This document shows positions 1-5,354 of a stretch of 5,354 nt of DNA, piece by piece. This stretch comes from Rhodospirillaceae bacterium (GTDB lineage: Bacteria > Pseudomonadota > Alphaproteobacteria > UBA8366), in NCBI GenBank assembly GCA_002718015.1, contig PBCW01000016.1:4736-10089 (forward strand), written 5' to 3'. A program made the position numbers and the translations under genes. Each line of letters opens with the position of its first letter. The first letter of the stretch is position 1. The notes below the pieces were generated by a model. It had not been told where the DNA came from and searched no databases. It saw nothing but the letters and a program-made list of their open reading frames with translations.

Positions 1-749
1 GAACCGTCACTGGCAAAGAAAGACCCACTTTTAAGCGCAATGTAGGGGTCCATGCGCGCCGACCCGATGTGACCTGCCATTGTCTTGGTACGTATTGATG
101 TAGGAAACTTCTGAGGTGTTTGAGATGTAATATGGCCGGATGCAACCTTCTTTACCGATGTCGGCACCTTAGACGAAACTGATTGAACTACCTGGCCTTT
201 CATACCGCGGACCGTATTACGAATAACGGTTGCTTTCGATGGCAGCGTTCTTGATGTTTTTGGCACAACGTCAAATGCTAGCCGATGCCCATATTTACCA
301 CTCGGCTTCAATCCTCTAATCCAACGTAAGCCAAGTTGCCTTTTCCCTTCTATTAACAAAGACCCACCACCTCCCGCAGCAGGAACAAACTCTATTCTGT
401 CAATATTTTTACTCCTCAAGTATGCGTAAGTATTACGGGCTTTCCACTTAGCTTTTGGAATTACAATAGCAATAGTCTTGCCATCGGGACTTGTATCATA
501 CTTAATATTTACTTGACCGGTAGTATCGAGAACGACGCGTGAAAAATTCGCATGCTCGCCACTCCGAAGTTGAGTGACGCTAACATTCGCGTTGGCAGAG
601 TAGTTTTCACCAACGGAAGCTTCTGCAACTGGAAATAACCCCAAAGTACACGCTAGCAAGCCAACGACTAGACTGCTCAAAAAATATTTCACTGCGATGC
701 GAAGTTTACTCAAGCACAGATATGTAAACAAAATTAAACCACCCACCAT
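1..749 (-). CDS. Exported protein with AMIN-like domain, 3' end outside window
   Basis: An open frame of 249 codons runs from an ATG at 749 through the left edge, so the C-terminus is missing. Counting from that ATG, residues 15-44 read as a Sec signal peptide: basic SKLR and K21, a hydrophobic core, then VAEA before S45. Residues 57-162 form a beta-rich domain with two halves. The first has SGEHANFSRVVLD and later IVIP; the second has KPSGKYGHRLAFDVV. This pattern recalls the AMIN domain of periplasmic amidases and of some large alphaproteobacterial secreted proteins. Residues 163-225 are a basic, Ser/Thr-rich linker. No catalytic amidase motif lies inside the window, so amidase activity is not shown. 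The start is uncertain. TTG 713 and GTG 692 give tidier signal peptides, but ATG 749 has a GAG nine bases upstream and sits about 25 bases after a predicted transcription start. LLAC at 31-34 resembles a lipobox, but the hydrophobic core continues past the Cys, so ordinary signal peptidase cleavage is more likely. Confidence 0.75.
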   Translation of the reverse strand, partial: MVGGLILFTYLCLSKLRIAVKYFLSSLVVGLLACTLGLFPVAEASVGENYSANANVSVTQLRSGEHANFSRVVLDTTGQVNIKYDTSPDGKTIAIVIPKAKWKARNTYAYLRSKNIDRIEFVPAAGGGGSLLIEGKRQLGLRWIRGLKPSGKYGHRLAFDVVPKTSRTLPSKATVIRNTVRGMKGQVVQSVSSKVPTSVKKVASGHITSQTPQKFPTSIRTKTMAGHIGSARMDPYIALKSGSFFASDG

Positions 750-780
750 ATTTTGTATCTCGTCGCTTAATACATACAAA

Positions 781-809
781 ATATTAGCTAGCGTGGGAAA
801 AGCGGTCAA
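781..809 (-). promoter_or_regulatory. Predicted sigma70 promoter of the AMIN-like gene
   Basis: Read on the minus strand, TTGACC (809-804) is followed after exactly 17 bases by TAATAT (786-781), close to consensus for -35 and -10. The start would fall near 774, about 25 bases before the ATG at 749. This suggests the exported-protein gene is transcribed independently of the cluster upstream. Its -35 hexamer lies inside one arm of the inverted repeat at 803-833. Confidence 0.6.
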
Positions 810-833
810 ATCGAGTTATATTTTTATTGACCG
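803..833. repeat. Inverted repeat, possible operator or weak terminator
   Basis: CGGTCAA (803-809) and TTGACCG (827-833) are perfect 7-bp arms separated by 17 bases. In the minus-strand transcript the hairpin would be followed by CUUUU, so it could weakly terminate transcription coming from fdx about 120 bases upstream. It also contains the -35 of the next gene, which would suit an operator. The long loop and short U tract make the terminator reading uncertain. Confidence 0.45.
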
Positions 834-850
834 TATTTCATGGAAAAGGC

Positions 851-882
851 CATCTCGTAATGTTTACATCTCTCGATGTTTA
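851..882. repeat. Imperfect tandem 16-bp direct repeat
   Basis: Two adjacent 16-base units (851-866 and 867-882) both begin CATCTC and end ATGTTTA, with 13 of 16 positions identical. The junction also forms a small dyad, ACATC-TCTC-GATGT (866-879). It lies in the non-coding gap between fdx and the AMIN-like gene, about 45 bases upstream of that gene's predicted -35. It could be a pair of regulator sites or a small slippage duplication. Confidence 0.45.
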
Positions 883-954
883 CGAAGAAAATCATGCCAA
901 CCGACTGATTCTATACTATTAAAATCAAGTTTTCTTAGACTTCAAAGTAGAAAG

Positions 955-1293
955 CTAGTCTTCAAAAATTAAATTGTTCTTTCGGTGTGGTAACTGCAGG
1001 GTGAGGCCATTTAATGCCTCAATCATTGTAAGTTGGCATCCGAGTCGGGAAGTCTGGGTAAGGCCTGTAACCAAATCAAGCAACCCTTCTTCCTCCTCAC
1101 AGGGTGCTGGTAATTTTGAAATCCACGCCGGGTCAACAATCACATGGCAAGTAGAACAAGCCATCTGACCTTCGCAAGCTCCTTCCATATCTATACCATT
1201 ACGATGCGCTATATCTAATACCGAATACCCCTCTGGCGCATCCACTTCCTGAGCGTCGCCTTCAGCACTGAGAAATACTATTTTGGCCATCAT
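955..1293 (-). CDS. fdx: ISC-type (adrenodoxin-like) [2Fe-2S] ferredoxin
   Basis: This is a 112-residue cytoplasmic electron carrier of the adrenodoxin/ISC ferredoxin family, at about full family length. Four cluster ligands are visible as C40-x5-C46-x2-C49 and C86, within GACEGQMACSTCHV and TSRLGCQL. An acidic stretch, CEEEEGLLDL (65-74), corresponds to the partner-binding acidic helix of adrenodoxin. In ISC systems this protein supplies electrons for cluster assembly on IscU, and it can serve other redox enzymes. The start ATG at 1293 shares one base with the iscS stop codon (TAATG). A GAG about eight bases upstream can act as ribosome binding site, and a second in-frame ATG follows at once. 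The overlap implies translational coupling to iscS. The usual intervening genes iscU, iscA, hscB and hscA are absent. Confidence 0.93.
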   Translation of the reverse strand: MMAKIVFLSAEGDAQEVDAPEGYSVLDIAHRNGIDMEGACEGQMACSTCHVIVDPAWISKLPAPCEEEEGLLDLVTGLTQTSRLGCQLTMIEALNGLTLQLPHRKNNLIFED

Positions 1294-2465
1294 TAATTTT
1301 TCTCATAAATCTGAGTGGCATTTCTCAGCGACAACACCGCTTGAATAATTTCTTTAGCAGCGAAGGCTACTTCTTTTTCAACTGTGAACCTGCCAAATCC
1401 AATGCGAATAGCATTGTGCAATAGACGCTTCTCAACACCGATCGACTGCAACACATGCGATGACGCTACTGAGGACGTGGTGCAGGCTGATCCCGAGGAC
1501 AGTGCTATACCCGGCAAACGCATCATTAAATCCTGTGCGTCTATGTCTGGAAATGATAAATTTAGATTTCCGGGAATGCGTTTTTCGAGGTCCCCGTTTA
1601 ATTTTACATCATCTAAACTATCGAAAATTTGCGCTAAAAATTGATCCCTTAAGTGCGTAATTCGGTCAGCTTCTTCAGAAATATTTTCCGAACCTAAACG
1701 ACATGCCTCCCCAAAACCTATGGCAAGCGGTGCAGGGACGGTACCAGAGCGCAATCCACGTTCCTGTCCACCACCATCTAATAATGGTTCAATTTTAATC
1801 TTTGGCTTCTGACGAACGTACAATGCCCCAATACCCATTGGTCCATAGAGTTTGTGAGCGCTAATACTGAGCAGGTCTATTCCCATCACGTTAACGTCAA
1901 TGGGTATTTTTGCAACAGCTTGTGCAGCATCAGTATGAAACAACGCACCGACCCTCGCGCAAAGACTTGCTATTTCCGTTACAGGCTGAATCACTCCTAT
2001 TTCATTATTGGCCATCATAATCGAAACAAGCGCGGTGCGCTCACTCAATGCATTTTCCAACAGGTCAAGATCAAGCAAGCCGCTCTTCTCAACTGGAAGG
2101 TAAGTAACGGTGAACCCCTCTCGTTCCAAACGAGCGCAACTCTCCAGCACACATTTGTGTTCAGTTGCACAGGTGACGACATGATTACGGTCAGATGAAA
2201 TCGCCCGTACAGTCCCTTTCACCGCTAAATTGTTAGCCTCCGTTGCGCCAGACGTAAAGGTTATCTCACTCGGCTTGGCGCCTATCAGTTTAGCTATATG
2301 ACCTCGTGCGTCCTCAACTGCCTGTTCAGCTACCCAACCATAAGCGTGATCACTGGAATGCGGATTGCCAAACATCTCGTCAAACCACGGCAACATAACA
2401 TTACGAACGCGAGGGTCTACTGGCGTTGTCGCTTGATAATCAAGGTAAACAGGTTCATCTGTCAT
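1293..2465 (-). CDS. iscS: Cysteine desulfurase IscS with shortened C-terminus
   Basis: A PLP enzyme that converts cysteine to alanine and holds the sulfur as a persulfide. The N-terminus YLDYQATTPVDPRV and the AYGW motif are typical of IscS proper. Visible active-site residues are H103 in TEHK, N154, D179 and Q182 in HTDAAQA, the PLP Schiff-base lysine K205 in SAHKLYGP, and the persulfide cysteine C328 in SSGSACTT. The protein has 390 residues, whereas E. coli IscS has 404. After RIGFGRFTVEKEV it ends in NATQIYEKN and lacks the conserved tail (SPLWEM...IEW.HH in E. coli) that is needed for IscU binding there. Its start lies 26 bases after the stop of the upstream desulfurase gene, and its stop overlaps fdx. 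It probably feeds sulfur to tRNA thiolation and/or Fe-S assembly; which acceptor it uses cannot be read here. Confidence 0.93.
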   Translation of the reverse strand: MTDEPVYLDYQATTPVDPRVRNVMLPWFDEMFGNPHSSDHAYGWVAEQAVEDARGHIAKLIGAKPSEITFTSGATEANNLAVKGTVRAISSDRNHVVTCATEHKCVLESCARLEREGFTVTYLPVEKSGLLDLDLLENALSERTALVSIMMANNEIGVIQPVTEIASLCARVGALFHTDAAQAVAKIPIDVNVMGIDLLSISAHKLYGPMGIGALYVRQKPKIKIEPLLDGGGQERGLRSGTVPAPLAIGFGEACRLGSENISEEADRITHLRDQFLAQIFDSLDDVKLNGDLEKRIPGNLNLSFPDIDAQDLMMRLPGIALSSGSACTTSSVASSHVLQSIGVEKRLLHNAIRIGFGRFTVEKEVAFAAKEIIQAVLSLRNATQIYEKN

Positions 2466-2491
2466 ATGAGACCACCGAACTCATTCTTCGA

Positions 2492-3601
2492 TCAAGCAGC
2501 ATCAACTTGCTGTTTAATCATTTTTAAACTCGACACCCAGGCATCTACAAACCGCGTTATTTCCTCTTCTTTTGTTTCAACGCCAATACTTACCCTTATA
2601 GATGAAGCTGACATACTTTCGGATAATCCCATCGCTCTCAGGACGTGGCTAGGGCCAACCTTTCCAGATGAACAAGCAGAGCCAGAGCTTATAGCAATTC
2701 CTGAAAGGTCGAGAGCTATTACCTGAGTTTCTGCCGATACTCCGTCAACCCCAAATAAACTCGTATTCACCAGACGGGGTACTTTGTGTCCGTGGATCAC
2801 AACCTCCGGTGCTTGTTCGAGTATAGCCTGCTCCATTCCATCCCGAAGCTTGCCAATTTGCCCTGCTTTATTCAACATCTCGTTTACATACATTGCAGCT
2901 GCACCAAAACCAGCAATGGCCGCGACGTTTTCGGTGCCGCCGCGGCGCCCCCGTTCTTGACCTCCGCCATTCATTGTTGATGCAACCTCAATCCCAGGCG
3001 CTAGAAATAACGCACCGACACCATTGGGTCCACCTATTTTGTGCGCGGACAGCGTCATCAGATCCACGCCTAAGTCGTTCATATTTAGCGGAATCCGGCC
3101 GGGTGCTTGAACAGCGTCACAATGAAACAACGCTCCATAATCGTGCGCAATACGCGCCAACTCAGCAATAGGCTGAATTACACCGGTCTCATTATTGGCT
3201 AGCATAACCGAAACCAGCACAGAATTCCCGTTATGTCGCAAAAGAGTATCGAGACACTCCGGACTAACAAGACCATCCTGGTCAACAGCAATTTTTTCCA
3301 CATGATCCACAGCCTCAAGAACCGAGTGATGTTCGACGCCCGAGACGAAAACCCGCCTACATTTGCTGCCAGCTAACGCTAATGTGTTTGCTTCGGTGGC
3401 ACCGCTAGTGAAGATAATATTCTCATGCCTTACGCCAAATGAATTGGCGATTTGACCACGTGCTTTCTCGACCATAGCACGAGCACGTCTTCCACTGCTG
3501 TGAATAGATGATGGATTGCCTGAAACATCCAATGCTTCGATGACACAACGTTTTACCGAAGGCCTCATTGGTGCTGTTGCGTTGTAATCAAGATAAATCA
3601 T
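2492..3601 (-). CDS. NifS/IscS-like cysteine desulfurase
   Basis: This is a second class-V aminotransferase-fold desulfurase, only moderately similar to the IscS next to it, so it is an old paralogue rather than a recent duplication. From the ATG at 3601 it has 369 residues. It keeps MIYLDYNATAP at the start, H91 in VEHHSV, D162 and Q165 in HCDAVQA, PLP lysine K188 in SAHKIGGP, and persulfide cysteine C310 in SSGSACSSG. A full active site argues for real desulfurase activity. A TTG at 3619 would add six residues (MCDAST). Neither start has a clear ribosome binding site, and the ATG was chosen because family members begin this way. The gene lies 58 bases downstream of cysE, with no room for the Rrf2/IscR regulator often found in such clusters. 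Its specific sulfur acceptor is unknown. Confidence 0.9.
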   Translation of the reverse strand: MIYLDYNATAPMRPSVKRCVIEALDVSGNPSSIHSSGRRARAMVEKARGQIANSFGVRHENIIFTSGATEANTLALAGSKCRRVFVSGVEHHSVLEAVDHVEKIAVDQDGLVSPECLDTLLRHNGNSVLVSVMLANNETGVIQPIAELARIAHDYGALFHCDAVQAPGRIPLNMNDLGVDLMTLSAHKIGGPNGVGALFLAPGIEVASTMNGGGQERGRRGGTENVAAIAGFGAAAMYVNEMLNKAGQIGKLRDGMEQAILEQAPEVVIHGHKVPRLVNTSLFGVDGVSAETQVIALDLSGIAISSGSACSSGKVGPSHVLRAMGLSESMSASSIRVSIGVETKEEEITRFVDAWVSSLKMIKQQVDAA

Positions 3602-3659
3602 CGTTGAAGCATCACACAACGTTTGGCTGAATAGTTTCGATGGGTTTTTAACATGATTT

Positions 3660-4361
3660 TCATTTATTTTTTTTCATCTTTTTTTCCGAAGCTTTCTCTA
3701 GCAAATCAATTCGCGCCTGTAAGTTTGCAACATGCTCAACTAATCCCTCTAACGATCGCACTAGTGGATCGGGAAGATCACCGAGTGGTGTACCATAAGG
3801 CCTAAAAACCTCTGCAACATCGATATCTTTGTGTTCCACTACCCGAGCCGGAATTCCTACAACTGTAAGTGCTGCGGGTACATCTTGGGTAACGACAGCA
3901 TTTGCACCAATGCGAGCTCCGGCCGAGACATTTATCGGACCCAAAATTTGAGCACCTGAACCAACAATAACCCCATCGCCAAGTGTTGGGTGACGGTTCC
4001 TTTCGCGCTGACTTTCTGAGTTAATCGATGGAGCAATTCCTCCTAAGGTTACGGCCTGATAAATTGTAACATCATCACCAAGTTCCGCTGTCTCACCAAT
4101 CACCACACCCATGCCGTGATCAATAAATAAGCGCTTGCCTATTGAAGCACCCGGATGAATTTCTATTCCCGTCAAAAATCTTCCGAATTGAGATATTAAC
4201 CGCGCTGAAAACCGAAAATCCCGCTGCCATGCAAGGTGGGCGAAACGATGTAAAACCAAGGCGTGGAACCCAGAATAACAGAAAAAAACCTCAGCACGCG
4301 AGCGAGCCGCAGGGTCGCGCTGCATCATAGCATCAATTTCATCACGAATAACTTTGAACAT
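3660..4361 (-). CDS. cysE: Serine O-acetyltransferase (short EpsC-type CysE)
   Basis: This cytoplasmic enzyme transfers acetyl from acetyl-CoA to serine, giving O-acetylserine, the direct precursor of cysteine. From ATG 4361 it has 233 residues. A short helical N-terminus (with DPAARSRAEV) is followed by a left-handed beta-helix of hexapeptide repeats. Active-site residues visible are D81 and H82 in IDHGMGVVIGETAELG, H69 in IHPGA, and R123/H124 in NRHPTLGDG. The C-terminal part has YGTPLGDLPDP (189-199), then a helix that may form a coiled coil, then a lysine-rich end (SEKKMKKNK). It lacks the long N-terminal helical domain of E. coli CysE. A GTG at 4373 would add four residues and has a GGAA at reasonable distance; ATG 4361 aligns better with relatives. 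As first gene of the cluster, it couples cysteine supply to two cysteine-consuming enzymes. Confidence 0.92.
   Translation of the reverse strand: MFKVIRDEIDAMMQRDPAARSRAEVFFCYSGFHALVLHRFAHLAWQRDFRFSARLISQFGRFLTGIEIHPGASIGKRLFIDHGMGVVIGETAELGDDVTIYQAVTLGGIAPSINSESQRERNRHPTLGDGVIVGSGAQILGPINVSAGARIGANAVVTQDVPAALTVVGIPARVVEHKDIDVAEVFRPYGTPLGDLPDPLVRSLEGLVEHVANLQARIDLLEKASEKKMKKNK
3667..3685 (-). other. A8 and A7 homopolymer runs at the 3' end of cysE
   Basis: On the coding (minus) strand the last codons of cysE hold A7 (3685-3679) and A8 (3674-3667), separated by GATG. They encode the lysine-rich tail. Such runs are prone to polymerase slippage. Losing one A in the A8 run moves the reading frame past the TGA at 3662-3660 into the frame of the downstream desulfurase, which stays open across the gap. 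Confidence 0.5.
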
Positions 4362-4484
4362 TGGCCTATGCACTAGTGTTCCGGTGTAGTTCAGTTATTT
4401 TTCACTTCAGCAAACAAACATGCTAAACTTATATCCTAAAGCTAGAAAAAAATTTATTTTAATCCTGATAACATCACCTGGATA

Positions 4485-4490
4485 TATAAT
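4485..4490 (+). promoter_or_regulatory. Candidate -10 element of the hydrolase promoter
   Basis: A perfect TATAAT occurs on the + strand, overlapping the -10 of the opposite cysE promoter. No good -35 is seen 16-18 bases upstream, so this promoter is weakly supported or activator-dependent. If real, transcription would start near 4497, inside the dyad at 4489-4509, so one regulator could act on both divergent genes. Confidence 0.3.
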
Positions 4491-4509
4491 CCTCGACTCC
4501 GAGGGTCAA
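4489..4509. promoter_or_regulatory. Nested dyads on the cysE promoter, IscR-like operator candidate
   Basis: Two overlapping dyads are visible. One is CCTCG-ACTC-CGAGG (4491-4504), perfect over five bases per arm. The other, read on the minus strand, is TTGACC-N5-AGTCGA (4509-4493), which matches the arms YYGACT-N5-AGTCRR of the E. coli IscR type 1 consensus at 11 of 12 positions. The centre is GC-rich rather than AT-rich as in that consensus, and the outer flanks fit only partly. The site lies across the predicted -35 and spacer, where an Fe-S-sensing repressor would be expected to act. The regulator assignment is inference; no iscR gene is in the window. Confidence 0.4.
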
Positions 4510-4556
4510 GATTAGCCAATTATACATGCGAATGCACCATTAACGTAACAATAGGA

Positions 4557-4584
4557 CGGCATTGATAAACTCGTATCAATGCCG
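4557..4584. repeat. Perfect 11-bp inverted repeat ahead of the hydrolase
   Basis: CGGCATTGATA (4557-4567) and TATCAATGCCG (4574-4584) are exact reverse complements around a 6-base loop, AACTCG. No T tract follows on either strand, so this is not an ordinary intrinsic terminator. The last G of the right arm is the first base of GAGGAG, the likely ribosome binding site of the hydrolase. It could be a DNA operator or a leader hairpin that affects mRNA stability or translation. Confidence 0.75.
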
Positions 4585-4605
4585 AGGAGAGTAAGAAAAA
4601 ACATC

Positions 4606-5259
4606 ATGCCCGAGGTTATTATAAATGGACCTGAAGGTCGTATCGAGGGGCGTTATCGCCACAACAACAATGCAACCGCTCCTATCGCGTTGTTTTTGCA
4701 CCCTCACCCGCAACATGGCGGCACAATGAACAATAAAGTTATCTATACATTGTACTATATGTTTGTGCGTCGTGGCTTCTCTTGTCTTCGTTTTAATTTT
4801 CGCGGCGTGGGACGATCACAAGGAACATTCTCCCGCGGCGAAGGGGAACTCTCTGATGCTGCAGCTGCCCTAGATTGGCTCCAAGAGTATAATGAGAATG
4901 CAGGTCAATGTTGGATTGCCGGATTCTCCTTTGGCGCTTGGATCGGAATGCAATTGCTAATGCGTAGACCTGAGATAGCTGGATTCATTTCCATAGCTCC
5001 ACCAGCCAACATGTACGACTTTAGCTTCCTTGCTCCATGCCCCTCATCTGGAATCATGGTAACAGGCAATAAAGATGACATAGTGCCACCTGACTCAGTG
5101 GAAAAACTTGTTGAAAAATTACGTCAACAACGGGGCATACGTATTGACCATACGACGATCCCCGGAGCTAATCATTTCTTTACAAATAAAATGGAACAGC
5201 TGGAAAAGGAAGTTGCAAGCTATGTTGATGAACGTCTTCTCAGTGGCAAAGACGACTAA
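4606..5259 (+). CDS. Small alpha/beta hydrolase (COG2945-like)
   Basis: A 217-residue cytoplasmic protein with a complete alpha/beta hydrolase core. Visible motifs are LHPHPQHGGTMNNKV (31-45) near the oxyanion-hole region, FNFRGVGRSQG (63-73), the nucleophile elbow GFSFG with S108, an acidic residue at D157 or D158 in GNKDDIVPP, and H190 in GANHFF. Together these form the catalytic triad. The substrate cannot be read from the sequence; relatives are mostly annotated only as hydrolases. The start at ATG 4606 gives MPEVIINGPEGRIEGRY, the usual beginning in this family. An ATG at 4579 lies inside the 4557-4584 hairpin, has no ribosome binding site and adds an atypical basic leader. GAGGAG at 4584-4589 is 16 bases before 4606, a long spacing. 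The gene is divergent from the cysE cluster and may share its control region. Confidence 0.88.
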   Translation: MPEVIINGPEGRIEGRYRHNNNATAPIALFLHPHPQHGGTMNNKVIYTLYYMFVRRGFSCLRFNFRGVGRSQGTFSRGEGELSDAAAALDWLQEYNENAGQCWIAGFSFGAWIGMQLLMRRPEIAGFISIAPPANMYDFSFLAPCPSSGIMVTGNKDDIVPPDSVEKLVEKLRQQRGIRIDHTTIPGANHFFTNKMEQLEKEVASYVDERLLSGKDD

Positions 5260-5354
5260 AAGGTTTATCAGTTTAGTTTAGTCTATCGTCTTCCCTTAAA
5301 CAGGCGTCCGCCAGTCAAAGGTGTAGACACACCCGTGGTGCTAGGCCAGCTTAT
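5260..5354. other. Right-edge flank, possibly the tail of a convergent gene
   Basis: No convincing terminator follows the hydrolase stop. On the minus strand, one frame is open from the edge to a TAG at 5285-5283 and ends TPLTGGRLFKGRR. A basic tail like this could be the C-terminus of a gene convergent with the hydrolase, 23 bases from its stop. Twenty-three open codons are easily found by chance, so this is only a possibility. Confidence 0.2.

Larger units (their letters stand above)
4481..4509 (-). promoter_or_regulatory. Predicted sigma70 promoter of the cysE cluster
   Basis: On the minus strand, TTGACC (4509-4504) is followed by a 17-base spacer and TATATC (4486-4481); an overlapping TATATA gives a 15-base spacer. 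The start would fall near 4474, leaving about 113 bases of leader before the cysE ATG. The -35 and spacer are covered by the dyads annotated at 4489-4509, so binding there would block RNA polymerase. Confidence 0.55.

Noticed and set aside
906..927. TGATT/AATCA hairpin downstream of fdx as a terminator
   Set aside because: The stem is short and AT-rich, and no T tract follows it in the fdx transcript direction.
697..972. Plus-strand 91-codon open frame across the fdx/AMIN-like gap
   Set aside because: It has no ribosome binding site, resembles no recognised family, overlaps the ends of two well-supported minus-strand genes, and covers the predicted promoter and repeats.
1854..2726. Plus-strand open frames opposite the desulfurase genes (1854-2198, 2298-2726)
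   Set aside because: They are antisense shadows of two fully conserved PLP enzymes and show no family motif of their own.
4462..4483. ATCC-TGAT-AAC-ATCA-CCT-GGAT partial dyad near the predicted cysE start
   Set aside because: Arms are only four bases each with an unpaired bulge; this is within chance for an AT-rich gap.
4579..4605. Upstream ATG giving a nine-residue longer hydrolase
   Set aside because: The ATG is buried in the 4557-4584 hairpin, lacks a ribosome binding site, and adds a leader not expected in this family; GAGGAG lies downstream of it.
5306..5316. GGCGTCCGCC palindrome after the hydrolase as a terminator
   Set aside because: Four-base arms with a two-base loop and no following T tract do not make a credible terminator.

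Overview
The window looks like a piece of alphaproteobacterial chromosome with moderate to low GC (judged by eye). The clues are the protein families (short EpsC-type CysE, IscS proper next to a NifS-like paralogue, adrenodoxin-type ferredoxin, small COG2945-like hydrolase) and their order. No lineage can be fixed from this alone. There is no mobile element, CRISPR array, tRNA or rRNA. Coding density is high, with three short regulatory gaps.

Layout from right to left. A gene on the + strand (4606-5259) encodes a small alpha/beta hydrolase. It diverges from a minus-strand cluster across a 230-bp regulatory gap (about 4374-4605). The cluster runs cysE (serine O-acetyltransferase), a NifS/IscS-like cysteine desulfurase, a second desulfurase that is IscS proper, and an adrenodoxin-type [2Fe-2S] ferredoxin. 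Spacing is tight, and iscS and fdx overlap by one base. After a 205-bp gap with its own sigma70-like promoter, a further minus-strand gene runs off the left edge; it encodes an exported protein with an AMIN-like beta domain.

How the genes fit together. CysE makes O-acetylserine for cysteine synthesis. The two PLP desulfurases take sulfur from cysteine as protein-bound persulfide. The ferredoxin can supply electrons for Fe-S assembly or related sulfur chemistry. The cluster resembles an isc operon stripped of iscR, iscU, iscA, hscB and hscA, and its IscS lacks the C-terminal tail that docks IscU in E. coli. Either the assembly work has moved to another system such as SUF, or the missing parts lie elsewhere in the genome.

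The most notable non-coding signals are an IscR-like dyad lying on the predicted cysE promoter, a perfect 11-bp inverted repeat just ahead of the hydrolase ribosome binding site, and an A8 run at the end of cysE where loss of one A would join CysE in frame to the next desulfurase.
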